A program made the translations under genes and the position numbers. From Planctomycetota bacterium (GTDB lineage Bacteria; Planctomycetota; JAJSAM01): a DNA stretch of 64,000 nucleotides. Shown piece by piece: positions 9,401 to 16,894 of this stretch; the stretch's first letter is position 1, and every line of letters begins with the position of its first letter. The stretch is taken from positions 124,001 to 188,000 of the forward strand of contig JAJSAM010000042.1 of assembly GCA_024274785.1 (NCBI GenBank), given 5' to 3'. Under the pieces are notes generated by a model. The model was not told where the DNA came from. It was given only the letters and a program-made list of their open reading frames with translations, and searched no databases.

Positions 9401-11887
9401 GAGGCGTCGAAGCTCCAGAGTGCGCTGGGTACGGGAGTTCCCTGCGCCCTGATCCCGATTTCGATCGAGGGCAGCGGCGGAGCCGGTGTCGACTACCTCA
9501 GCGCCGTGCACGACGACGAGTTGAAGCGCCAGGACATCAACGCGACCCGCTGCTTCGCCCAGATCGGCACGGAGTGGTTCGCCTACACCTACCCGGACAC
9601 GAGTACTTCCCCGGGCAAGGTGCTGTTCGTCTGGGATCGTCCCGCCGACATTCAATCCGTGGTCAGTCTCTTCGGCGGCGGCCGGATTTCCTCGAGCACC
9701 AGTGTGAGCGGTGGGGGAACGCCGGACCTGCCTGCTGATCCGGGCGACACTCCCGGTGGGCCGCCGGATGGCGACAACCCCGATCCGGAGCCGCCCAGTC
9801 CTCCTCCGCCGGACGAGCCCGACCCGGGCCCCGGTGGTCAGCCCGGTCCCGGCGCCGGCGATGACGACACCGGTCCTCCGGACGGTGGCGGCACCCCTCC
9901 GGGCCCGGATGACCCGAATGCGCCCCCGGCTCCGCCGGACGACAATGACGACGGTCCCGGCACGGACCCCGCGCCCCCTCCTGGCGCGGACGATCCGCTG
10001 GCTCCGCCGGCTCCGCCGGATGACGACGACACCGGCCCCGGCACGAGCCCCGCGCCTCCTCCGGGCGCGGATGATCCGCTGCAGCCGCCTCCTCCGCCGG
10101 AGGACGACGATACCGGTCCCGGGACCGATCCCTCGGCTCCTCCGGGCCCGGATGACCCGCTCGCCCCCGGCCCGAACCCTCCCGACGGCAATGAGCCCGA
10201 TCCGGATGGCAGTGAGGATCCGCCGAATTCCGAGCCCCAGCCTGAAGATGCCGCGGGTTCCAGCGCCGGTGGCGCCGGCGACGATGTGCCCTTCACGGAA
10301 GAGGCCATCGCGCAGCGGTTGAAGCACCGGCCCTACGGCGACTACCTGCTCGGTGACACCAGGGCGGTCAACTACCACGAGTCCGGTACGCAGATCGACC
10401 CCGCGTTCATCATGACCTTCTTTCACGGCCGCCGGCCCGGTTTCGACGATCTGGTCACTCTGGCCACTTCGAACGGTCCGGTGTCGCAGTACCGGATCCA
10501 GCACAGCTATTTCCGGAGCGGCGTGCAGTACTGGGCGGCATTCAACGAGTTCCCCTCCAGCCGTTTTCAGCATTCGACGGACAGCGTCAGCTCCATCCTG
10601 GCGGGCACCGTGAAGACGCGGGCCGTCACGAGGCTCTTGAAGTTCCCGAGCGGCGAGCTTCCGGACGCGGTGGGCGCGAACGTCTACTTCGGTTCGCGGT
10701 TCGACGGTGGCGGAGTCTCGCAGGCGTTCATCGACGAGTTGATCTTCTACGACAACATCAACGGCACCCTGTACCGCCTGGGCGATGGTTCCGCGCTCGT
10801 TGCCGACAACGCCGCGGACGACAACGATCCCGGGTTCGAGCAGGAGTCCAAGACGGCCAGTCTCGACGCGGGCCAGACTGAAATCTACATCCACATGAAC
10901 CCGACATCGGGGAACCCCGACGGCCTGCCGGTCACGGGTCTCGATGACAACTGCGGCATTATTCGTGTGGACGACGAGCTGATCTTCTACCGGGAGCTGG
11001 ATACGGCGACCGGAAAGCTCTCCGGTTGTGAGCGGGGAGTGTTGAAGACCGAGGCGAGGACGCATGCCTTTGATGCGCCGCTGACCCAGATGGAGGGTGG
11101 CAATATCGCTCTCCTGGACGGTGGTCTCTCTTCGTCCGCTTCCGAGATCAAGCTGAACCGGGTGGTTGGTTTTCCGAGAACCGGTGGTTACGTTCGGATC
11201 GGCGAAGAGATCCTCGGATACACCCGTATTCAGGGGAACTCCCTGATCATGCCCAAGGAGATTCGCAAGCAGAACGCGAGGCCGGCGACGCCAGGCTTCG
11301 GTGATGCTCCGGAGGGTGACGTGGACCAGGGGGTCGGGCTGTTGCGCGCCCGTTTCGGCAGCATTGCGGGCCAGTATGCGGACAAGGAAATCGTCCGGTT
11401 TTTCCCGGCCCGTTACCCGGACCGGTATTCAACGGACTCGTACCACCCGGAGACCAGCGGCGTGATCTTCCGGAAGCGCGTCGACGGTGCGATCTGGAAG
11501 CGCGTCGCCTGGGACGAGAAGCTGGCGAACAACACCGATGTGAGGGTTCAGGTGCGGTTCGACGGTACCCCGGCGTGGGACTCCGAGAACATCTACAATG
11601 TCAATGAGCAGATGGTGGTGAGCGGCACCGCGAGCGATTTCGCGGAGAACCCGAAGGGGTTCCTCTACGTGCTGGAGAACGCCCACGACCTGAATCGCCT
11701 GCACTCGAGTGGCGGGATACAGGCGGATATGATCGAAATCAAGATCACCTACCAGTACCTGGCCGGATCGTTCGATCCGTACGCTGAGCCCCCGGCCAAC
11801 AGCTGGAAGGACTCTCCGTGGCTCAAGGCCCTTCGGGTGGAGTATGTGGCACCGGTGACGGTCCACATGTCCGAAGAGGGGCGGTGA
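6455..11887 (+). CDS. Giant GspK-like minor pseudopilin with LamG domain, repeated beta modules and Pro/Asp linker
   Basis: About 1,810 residues from GTG 6455, which has GGAGGG 8 nt upstream. The leader MERRTKEQG precedes MALLAVVAVLIALVLI. The absence of Glu+5 and the M-A-L-L start are typical of GspK, the tip subunit of the type II secretion pseudopilus. Two GspK SAM/helix-hairpin-helix signatures follow: LNVNSAPYTALANLLG at residue about 126 and VNINTASDEVLVACL at about 360. GspK is usually near 300-330 residues, so the rest is extra: a LamG-like domain (about 566-705), a Gly-rich linker, a Pro/Asp-rich repeat (about 1086-1280) and several copies of a small FPxxG-IRIG-ExIxY beta module. J- and I-like genes follow directly. 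Confidence 0.75.
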   Translation: MERRTKEQGMALLAVVAVLIALVLIATPFALQMQSAADRSRNLLYTEQADQEANNLFALANLYLLNGVEELERQNAAKQAESIFATPDYDIPDEYRIPLSVISEFNENSAVGRIWDVRVEDEQGKLNVNSAPYTALANLLGVTSLAESLEEGDTNVKLSDGSVFPAEGGVIRVGSELIRYERNEGGRLYGVDRAYKSDEPWNSSERTWKEGEIVVNAAAFEIGTFQIRGGKGQSQPFKNIWDVKRISELGTAALNADTFEQAAENLTCWSGREVAGGWSNSQLVQSALPSASSGGEGDYVIVENPRYFGTGTLVRISAGGNVDYGVVIENNGRTITLGSKVEHEYQIGEARIESMARHPVNINTASDEVLVACLMNVRLRLRGGSDFVTREEALALIPRIRERPIKSLYQYKELLREAKSAQIISQPDYYALYLNALNPQDFLLSFSTVPFCFKSYDTYTITATAVVNSKVGQEIARKTLKRVVSVNPRQSAVWELRTQADFESQIIASRDAKWMMTYPYNTGGHYEPRNNPPSRFVSHLIRNIWPSTSTESGLGDVRLQPTRLDLDREDQVFHFDDSHYADGYYIRDGALAYSSREAGVQLANDEGMRPGAIAFWYRPFWGGLSGTQYLLDSGEKTWTNRVTLYLDPAESELVLRVADATLEQRASETRFKVDAGGIVDETWYHIAASVTGSRPADLTLLVDGNVVGKASHLTRLTQPISGTENISELYVEDADSFPQRGALLIRGAEGTEILEYNGKSGQSFSITNRFARERENVTGGSDFSGRSFAEGDVVELLGYSSPLVTDIPKGGAELNKELSLFHAMKVVYAEDVLYIPAKAGGGGGGGGGDLPGGAAPNGITIQDGGAPGVDSGGADGGGAGGGEIRGIAADRTTVVLSLGSGIQAWNSNVDDTEALKAFGETGFALLVAPGPERNLVPGKVIGGHEIVSYEKTGGGLTITRYQKTEQIDAAEPHFVPQHSFGNEASKLQSALGTGVPCALIPISIEGSGGAGVDYLSAVHDDELKRQDINATRCFAQIGTEWFAYTYPDTSTSPGKVLFVWDRPADIQSVVSLFGGGRISSSTSVSGGGTPDLPADPGDTPGGPPDGDNPDPEPPSPPPPDEPDPGPGGQPGPGAGDDDTGPPDGGGTPPGPDDPNAPPAPPDDNDDGPGTDPAPPPGADDPLAPPAPPDDDDTGPGTSPAPPPGADDPLQPPPPPEDDDTGPGTDPSAPPGPDDPLAPGPNPPDGNEPDPDGSEDPPNSEPQPEDAAGSSAGGAGDDVPFTEEAIAQRLKHRPYGDYLLGDTRAVNYHESGTQIDPAFIMTFFHGRRPGFDDLVTLATSNGPVSQYRIQHSYFRSGVQYWAAFNEFPSSRFQHSTDSVSSILAGTVKTRAVTRLLKFPSGELPDAVGANVYFGSRFDGGGVSQAFIDELIFYDNINGTLYRLGDGSALVADNAADDNDPGFEQESKTASLDAGQTEIYIHMNPTSGNPDGLPVTGLDDNCGIIRVDDELIFYRELDTATGKLSGCERGVLKTEARTHAFDAPLTQMEGGNIALLDGGLSSSASEIKLNRVVGFPRTGGYVRIGEEILGYTRIQGNSLIMPKEIRKQNARPATPGFGDAPEGDVDQGVGLLRARFGSIAGQYADKEIVRFFPARYPDRYSTDSYHPETSGVIFRKRVDGAIWKRVAWDEKLANNTDVRVQVRFDGTPAWDSENIYNVNEQMVVSGTASDFAENPKGFLYVLENAHDLNRLHSSGGIQADMIEIKITYQYLAGSFDPYAEPPANSWKDSPWLKALRVEYVAPVTVHMSEEGR
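9923..10165 (+). repeat. Three 81-bp in-frame tandem repeats (27-residue Pro/Asp units)
   Basis: Units start at 9923, 10004 and 10085. Each encodes 27 residues of the form PP-x-PP-D/E-rich, then GPGT, then a P-rich stretch, ending DDPL-A/Q. The flanks (9711-9922 and 10166-10290) carry degenerate Pro/Asp/Gly sequence of the same composition. The third-position differences between copies show the repeats are not recent exact duplications. The region should form a stiff, acidic linker in the K-like protein. Confidence 0.85.
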
Positions 11888-11941
11888 GGGCGGTGAGCCT
11901 GATGGCGGCTTGATGAATACGACGGAAGGAGACAGACGCGC

Positions 11942-13081
11942 ATGAGTGTCAGGTCCCGGGGTTTCAGCCTCCTGGAGCTTCTCATCGCGATGTCCCTGTT
12001 CCTGGTTCTGGGCGCGGCCCTGGTCGCCTTGCTGACCAGGGCCCTGGACTTCCTGGACACCGGAACAGGTGGCACTGAGATTCAGGACAAGGCCAACGAC
12101 TTCCTTATCCCCTTCAAGACCGACATCGAAGGCGTGGTCGTGGAGAGGAGCCTGATGCCGGGCACTCCGGCGATCAGGTTTCAGTGCGACTTCGTGGACG
12201 TCGACTCCGACGGCAATGGAAGCAACGACTACCGCGCCCAGCGCCTGGTATTCGTACGTTCCAATAGCAGGGAGGGGAGCGATGCCGTCGCGCGCATGAG
12301 CGGGACCAGGCCCGGCGCCGACGCCTACCTGGACGGCAGCAAGGACGTGGAGGAGGCGGAAGCCGGAAAGCTCCGCGCCCTGCGGGGGATGGAGGAAGTT
12401 CTCTATATCGCCCTGCCGGACGATCCGACGAATCCTGGAATGCTCACGCTCTACCGGGGTACGCGTTCCCCTCCGGGAGGCCCGGGAACGCTCTTTGACG
12501 CGAAGTCACCCGCCCGGATCAGGGCGGTGGCGCAACCGCTGCTGAAGGGGGTGCTTCACTTCGGAGTTGCGTTCTGGACGCCACGTTCCGCCGACTGGAA
12601 CATCAACTACGGCAAGTCGGGGGGCGACTCCCCGGTGCTGACCTGGGACTCGACGCGTGGTGTTCTGCCGCAGGGACAGAATCCCGGCCAGAATCAGTTC
12701 GCATTCGCCCGGGGAGCGAAGTCCCTCAGCGACCCGCGGGATGATATCTCCCCGCGAGCGCTCCGGGTTTCGTTCGTCTTCAAGAGAACGGGTCGCGACA
12801 GCGTCGAGGGACAGCTCATGAAGGCGCTTGACGAGGGAGGCCGCAAGGCGACGGTGGACAGTACCGCTTTTGCCGCCGGGGCCGCCCGGGACTTCATCAA
12901 GATCGGCACGGAGTGGATGTCCTTCTCCGGTCGCACCGATGAGGTGTTCTCCCTCACCTCGCGCGGCGCACGGGGTTCGAGCCCGAGTTCACACGAGCGG
13001 GGAGACATGGTCCACTGCGGGGCTTCGGTGGTCCGGACGATCATGATTCCCAGCTACCGCGAGGATTGGAACTTTCGGTAG
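11942..13081 (+). CDS. GspJ-like minor pseudopilin
   Basis: A 379-residue protein whose ATG is preceded by GGAAGGAG. The leader MSVRSRG precedes FSLLELLIAMSLFLVLGAALVALL, a clear prepilin signal with Glu+5 and the FxLLE form common in GspJ. The middle (TDIEGVVVERSL...IRFQCDF) and late RALRVSFVF segment are compatible with the GspJ fold. The C-terminal part (residues about 300-365: FIKIGTEWMSFSGRTDEVFSLTSRG, then a His and a Gly) is another copy of the small beta module repeated in the upstream K-like protein. GspI, GspJ and GspK form the tip complex of the pseudopilus, so order and identity agree. It is longer than typical GspJ (about 200 residues). Confidence 0.75.
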   Translation: MSVRSRGFSLLELLIAMSLFLVLGAALVALLTRALDFLDTGTGGTEIQDKANDFLIPFKTDIEGVVVERSLMPGTPAIRFQCDFVDVDSDGNGSNDYRAQRLVFVRSNSREGSDAVARMSGTRPGADAYLDGSKDVEEAEAGKLRALRGMEEVLYIALPDDPTNPGMLTLYRGTRSPPGGPGTLFDAKSPARIRAVAQPLLKGVLHFGVAFWTPRSADWNINYGKSGGDSPVLTWDSTRGVLPQGQNPGQNQFAFARGAKSLSDPRDDISPRALRVSFVFKRTGRDSVEGQLMKALDEGGRKATVDSTAFAAGAARDFIKIGTEWMSFSGRTDEVFSLTSRGARGSSPSSHERGDMVHCGASVVRTIMIPSYREDWNFR

Positions 13082-13165
13082 GTCTCCCGGCGGCTGGTCG
13101 TCCGCACGGTGAAGCGGGTTCGAAACCGCGGCCATCGCGGTTGAGTTAGAATGAGGTGTGAGCAG

Positions 13166-13690
13166 ATGATCCGAGCGATGAAGAAACCGACCGGTGAGGG
13201 CGGGTTCACCCTCCTCGAAATCCTGATGGCCATGATCATCCTGGCCGTTGGCGGAGTGGGGGTACTGTCGCTGTTCGCGGCCGCGGTGGGCTTGCAATAC
13301 GAATCCGTACTCGATCAGCGCAAAGCCCTGATTCTCTCCGATGTCGTCGCGGATGCCCAGCAGGTGGTGAATGCGCACGCTCCCGTCGAAGGGCAGATGT
13401 TGCCGCCCGACATCGAGCAGACTCCGACCGCCCAGTTTTCACGGGACTTCGAGTACTCGGTGACGTTCAGCGGCTCCGGGATGTTTCCGGCGGGTGAGGG
13501 GGCGGTGGCGGAAATCACCCTGTTCTATCGTGGCAATGCTCTGGAGCCGATGCGCCGGATTCTGCAGCGGACGGTCTTCTCGAAGTCCGAAATCGAGAAG
13601 TCGGTAAGCTACGCGCGGGACAAGTTGGCGGATCAGCAGAAAGCCGGGAAATCGGACGGCAACGGTTCCGGCCTTCCGGAGGACGACTAG
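13166..13690 (+). CDS. GspI/PilV-like minor pseudopilin
   Basis: A 174-residue protein when started at ATG 13166, which has GAGG about 9 nt upstream. ATG 13151 and ATG 13178 are in frame, and the last gives a conventional 8-residue leader, MKKPTGEG, before GFTLLEILMAMIILAVGGVGVLSL. The Gly-Phe cleavage site and Glu+5 are present. The helix with A-V-G-G-V-G-V and the short beta C-terminus (FEYSVTFSGSGMFPAGEGAVAEITLFYRG) match GspI/PilV minor pilins. It completes a G-K-J-I set with the genes upstream. A TAGAAT hexamer at 13146 could be a weak internal -10 element. Confidence 0.75.
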   Translation: MIRAMKKPTGEGGFTLLEILMAMIILAVGGVGVLSLFAAAVGLQYESVLDQRKALILSDVVADAQQVVNAHAPVEGQMLPPDIEQTPTAQFSRDFEYSVTFSGSGMFPAGEGAVAEITLFYRGNALEPMRRILQRTVFSKSEIEKSVSYARDKLADQQKAGKSDGNGSGLPEDD

Positions 13691-13706
13691 CGTCGGGAGC
13701 AATACC

Positions 13707-15164
13707 ATGAGGATAATCGCGATCGCCTGTCTCGTGTCGCTGTGCTTCCTTCCCGCCACGGCGGATGCGGAGCAGGTGAGGCTCCGCACCGGCGATTTCC
13801 TGCAGGGTGAGGTGTTTGGAGACCAGTCCGACGAAGAACACCTGACGTTCAAGCTGTTCAGCACGGGTGGCGTGATCCGTCTGCGCTGGGACCAGATCAT
13901 CGTCGAGGATCAGCGCCGGTTGCGGGATCAACTCGGGCTCACCGGGTGGGAAGAGGAAGAGGATGTCCTGATCGACGGACACCGGGTCATCTTCCAGAAC
14001 GGCGGCGTCGAGGAAGGCGTTGCCGAGAATCCGGACCAGGCCGGCGAAGCCCTGAAGCTGCGGACGGCCTCTGGCATGCGCACCTACCCGAGGAACAAGG
14101 TCGCGAAGATCATCAGCACTCCCGTCCCCGCCCTTTCGGTCTACACTCCCGAGGAGTTGTACGAGATCTACCTCGAGGAGTTTGCCCCGGAGACTGCGGC
14201 GGCGCATGCGGAACTGGGCAAGCGACTCGTCAAGGTAGAGGCTTTTCCGTGGGCCAAGATCGAATTCGATCTCGCGCTCGATGACCCGGACTGGGCCGTG
14301 ACGGAACAGGCGCAGACGGTCCGGAACCTGCTTGCCAAGGTCGAAGTCTACGTGAAGGCGGAAGAAGCCCTCGATCGCGTGCGGGGAGTCAAGCGCCTGG
14401 CCTTCCAGAAGCACTATGACGATGCTCTCGCGGAGATCGGGACGCTGCGATCCGAGTACCAGGACAATCCTTCTATCCTGAAAATCCTGAATCTCGATCG
14501 GATCGAGACGCAGGTCTCCACCAGTCGTCGTAACCACTACGTGCGGGAGGTGCGCCGCCTTTTCTTTCGCATCCTCGACGACCTCGTGAACCGTAAGATC
14601 CGCGAGAAGGACTCCGACGATCGCACGAAGTCCTTGTCGTTGAATGCCGTGAAGCAGTGGGTGTCGAATCCGCGCGGGCTGACGCAGGAGATCTTTGCAG
14701 CCATCGCTGAGAAAACCGGTCTCTCCGAGCAGGAGGCCCGGTCGTTCTGGGATGAGAGAAGGCCGGGGCAGCCCAAGCGCTACAACTACGGCGGCGGGAC
14801 GTTCATTCATCCCGAGGTGGCTGCGAAGGTGAGTGCGATGGCCCGCCCGTCGTCGGCTCGCCGGACCAAGGGCAGCTCGAGGCGTTCTGCCCCGCGGCAG
14901 AATCGCAAGGGTCCGAAGCTGAAGAGTGCCGACACCTGGTGGGAGCAGGCGAGCAACAAGAACAAGCGTGACTGGGCGCGAGCCTGGTACGCTGAAAACG
15001 GCAACGGAGTCCTCCAGGTGCTTCGCATCGAGACCAGAATCTGCCGGTCATGCGGGGGCCTCGGGTACAAGGTCTCCCGCTCGGTCAACGACGCTGCGGA
15101 AGTGCGGACCGTCTGCAAGGTCTGCAACCTCGCCCAGCACGAGCGCATCGTCATCTGCCGGTGA
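13707..15164 (+). CDS. Secreted protein of unknown function with C-terminal four-cysteine cluster
   Basis: A 485-residue protein with a signal peptide (MRIIAIACLVSLCFLPATADA). The first mature segment (VRLRTGDFLQGEVFGDQ...TGGVIRLRWDQI) is a small beta domain like that opening the secreted TPR protein at 38492, which begins VYLEGGGRVEGVV. Helical, TPR-like sequence follows, then a basic Ser/Arg/Lys-rich stretch and a C-terminal cysteine cluster, CRSCGGLGY...CKVCN, spaced like a zinc ribbon. It follows the pseudopilin genes by 16 nt with GGGAG before the ATG, so it is probably in the same transcript and may be a secreted client or accessory. I do not recognise a family. Confidence 0.55.
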   Translation: MRIIAIACLVSLCFLPATADAEQVRLRTGDFLQGEVFGDQSDEEHLTFKLFSTGGVIRLRWDQIIVEDQRRLRDQLGLTGWEEEEDVLIDGHRVIFQNGGVEEGVAENPDQAGEALKLRTASGMRTYPRNKVAKIISTPVPALSVYTPEELYEIYLEEFAPETAAAHAELGKRLVKVEAFPWAKIEFDLALDDPDWAVTEQAQTVRNLLAKVEVYVKAEEALDRVRGVKRLAFQKHYDDALAEIGTLRSEYQDNPSILKILNLDRIETQVSTSRRNHYVREVRRLFFRILDDLVNRKIREKDSDDRTKSLSLNAVKQWVSNPRGLTQEIFAAIAEKTGLSEQEARSFWDERRPGQPKRYNYGGGTFIHPEVAAKVSAMARPSSARRTKGSSRRSAPRQNRKGPKLKSADTWWEQASNKNKRDWARAWYAENGNGVLQVLRIETRICRSCGGLGYKVSRSVNDAAEVRTVCKVCNLAQHERIVICR

Positions 15165-15177
15165 TTGGAACGAAGTC

Positions 15178-15720
15178 ATGAGGACTATCGCACTCCTTAT
15201 CCTGCTGCTCGGGTCGCTCTCCACCATCGCTTACGGGAGGGCGCCGACCCTCGAGGAGCTGCCCACGGTCAAGAAGATTCAGGAAGATGCCGACAAGGCC
15301 ATCGAGGAACGCCGCCGCGCCGAGATCGAGGCCCGGAAGGACCCGGTGATGGATCAGATCACCGCTTACCGGGAGAAGAACATTCGTTTGAACGAGTGGA
15401 AGCGCATCGCCGAGATCCTGAGGGACGATCGCGAGACTCCTGAGCACCGCCGGGCGGCGGCGGAAGCCTTCCGCGTTCGCTTCAAGGGGCTGACGGGCGG
15501 CGATCCCCGCATCAACAAGGTGAAAAAGGAGATCGGCGCGAGTCTGCTCTCGAAGCTGAACGACAGCAGCAACACCGAGCTGCGGATCTGGGTCCACAGC
15601 GTCTTCAGCGCTTTCTGGCCCGGCACCGCGAACAAGATCGGCTTTAACCCCGAAGAGAGCAATTTCAAGCGTCGCTACGACGACTGGAAGGAATGGAGGA
15701 AGTTCCTGAGGTCTCGCTGA
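15178..15720 (+). CDS. Small secreted protein of unknown function
   Basis: A 180-residue protein from ATG 15178, 13 nt after the preceding stop and with GGAACGA upstream. It has a clear signal peptide (MRTIALLILLLGSLSTIAYG). The mature part is highly charged and helical (IQEDADKAIEERRRAEIEARKDPVM), then resembles one or two HEAT-like repeats (LNEWKRIAEILRDDRETPEHRRAAAEAFRV) and ends with FKRRYDDWKEWRKFLRSR. The D-x2-W-x2-W ending recalls the W-x2-W ending of the HEAT proteins elsewhere in this window. It is the last gene of the pseudopilin block before a 204-nt gap. No function can be assigned. Confidence 0.5.
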   Translation: MRTIALLILLLGSLSTIAYGRAPTLEELPTVKKIQEDADKAIEERRRAEIEARKDPVMDQITAYREKNIRLNEWKRIAEILRDDRETPEHRRAAAEAFRVRFKGLTGGDPRINKVKKEIGASLLSKLNDSSNTELRIWVHSVFSAFWPGTANKIGFNPEESNFKRRYDDWKEWRKFLRSR

Positions 15721-15731
15721 TCCATCCTTCC

Positions 15732-15757
15732 TCGGGGGGTACGGCGGCCTCCCCCGA
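15732..15757 (+). terminator. Weak hairpin after the pseudopilin block
   Basis: TCGGGGG (15732-15738) can pair with CCCCCGA (15751-15757). A perfect 12-base palindrome, CCTGCCGGCAGG, follows at 15761-15772. There is no T-tract, so intrinsic termination is doubtful. The position between two likely transcription units supports some role. Confidence 0.3.
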
Positions 15758-15865
15758 CATCCTGCCGGCAGGACGCCGGCGGCTAGCGAAGCGGCTTCTC
15801 CTGGGGCGAGTGTCGTCCGCGATGTCCCGCCGTTGCCGCTTCTCTTGAATTCGCTTCGTACTTCC

Positions 15866-15894
15866 TTACCTCTTTCGCTCCCGGAATCTAGAAT
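15866..15894 (+). promoter_or_regulatory. Candidate sigma-70-type promoter before the PpiC lipoprotein/rnf block
   Basis: TTACCT (15866-15871) is separated by 17 nt from TAGAAT (15889-15894). Transcription would begin near 15901, about 24 nt before the TTG start at 15925. This is the only good -35/-10 pair in the gap. Confidence 0.4.
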
Positions 15895-15924
15895 CCCGAC
15901 TGTTCCCGCGTCGGGGTTCCCGCC

Positions 15925-16866
15925 TTGCAAAGAGTCCACTATCTCCTGCTCATCCTCCTCATCGGATCGGGGTGTGCCGCACCACGGCCCGCGGAGCCGG
16001 TGCGGACCGGTCCCGAGCTTGCGGTCGCTCGCGAGCCCGTGAAGGAGAGTGCGCGGCTGCCCCTCGTTCCGCGGGATGGTGCGGGAGACCTCACGGTGGC
16101 ACGGGTGGGGGATGCCGAGATCCGGCGCAGCGACCTCGGGGACTTTGCGATCCGGTACTTTCGGGACCAGGCGAGCGAGGCCCTGACACACCTGGTGGAC
16201 GAGCGCATTATCGCCGCCGAAGCGGCCGCGAACCGGATCACGGTCCCGGATGGCCTGATCCGGTCCGAGGTCGAAGCGGAAGTGCGGGAGCGCGAGAACA
16301 CGGTCCGCGTGCAGTACGGTGCGGACGTTTCGCTCGAGCGCTTTCTCCGCGATCGGTACGGAGTGACGATCGAGGGGCACCGCCGCGATCTCGAGCGGTT
16401 GGTCCGCACCCGGCTGCTCCGCGATCGGGTTGTGCGCTATCACCAGTTCAGCCAGGAGCGCGTCATGGTGCTCGACGCGGTCTTTGAATCCCGTGAGCTG
16501 GCCGCCTCCGCCGCGGAATCGGCCCGCAAGGGTGCGGATTTCGGGACCCTGGCTCGCGAGCAGGGCGTGCGGGACGAGGTCGCTTTGCCGCCCGTGCCGA
16601 GGGACGAACTGAGCCCGCCGGAACTCGCCGATGCCGTATTCGCCCTTTCGCCCGGCGAGGTCTCGGGGCCCATCGGCGTCACCGAGGGGGACCGGACGCT
16701 CTACCACATCTTCAAGCTCGTCCGGAGACTGCCCGCCCGGTCCGGATCCTGGTCCGACCTGAAGGGTGAGATCGAGACGGGACTGTCGGGCAAGCCCCTG
16801 GAGCCCTGGGAATACCTGCAGTGGGCCGGCCGCATGAGAACTCGCTACCGGGTGGAGGTGTTGTAG
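15925..16866 (+). CDS. Lipoprotein with SurA/PpiC-type peptidyl-prolyl isomerase architecture
   Basis: A 313-residue protein from TTG 15925. Residues 1-17 form a lipoprotein signal (LLILLIGSGC). A SurA_N-like helical part follows (IRRSDLGDFAIRYFRDQASEALTHLVDERIIAAEAAAN...IRSEVEAEV). The C-terminal third matches a parvulin (PpiC) domain: residues about 190-270 with ARKGADFGTLAREQGV, FALSPGEVSGPIGV and YHIFKLVRR, the usual order of its strands. Parvulins catalyse proline isomerisation and act as periplasmic chaperones. The strand order is clear but individual catalytic residues are not confirmed. It lies 28 nt before rnfC and may be co-transcribed with it. Confidence 0.7.
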   Translation: MQRVHYLLLILLIGSGCAAPRPAEPVRTGPELAVAREPVKESARLPLVPRDGAGDLTVARVGDAEIRRSDLGDFAIRYFRDQASEALTHLVDERIIAAEAAANRITVPDGLIRSEVEAEVRERENTVRVQYGADVSLERFLRDRYGVTIEGHRRDLERLVRTRLLRDRVVRYHQFSQERVMVLDAVFESRELAASAAESARKGADFGTLAREQGVRDEVALPPVPRDELSPPELADAVFALSPGEVSGPIGVTEGDRTLYHIFKLVRRLPARSGSWSDLKGEIETGLSGKPLEPWEYLQWAGRMRTRYRVEVL

Positions 16867-16894
16867 GCATGACACTCACCCTCGGAGGAAGAAT

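Noticed and set aside
9711-10322. Possible CRISPR-like repeats in the Pro/Asp region
   Set aside because: The 81-bp units are contiguous, in frame and have no spacers; they encode a protein linker.
7403-11065. A 1,220-codon open frame antisense to the giant K-like gene
   Set aside because: Its Arg/Val/Gly/His-rich composition, lack of motifs and exact antisense position show it is a GC-rich shadow of the real gene.
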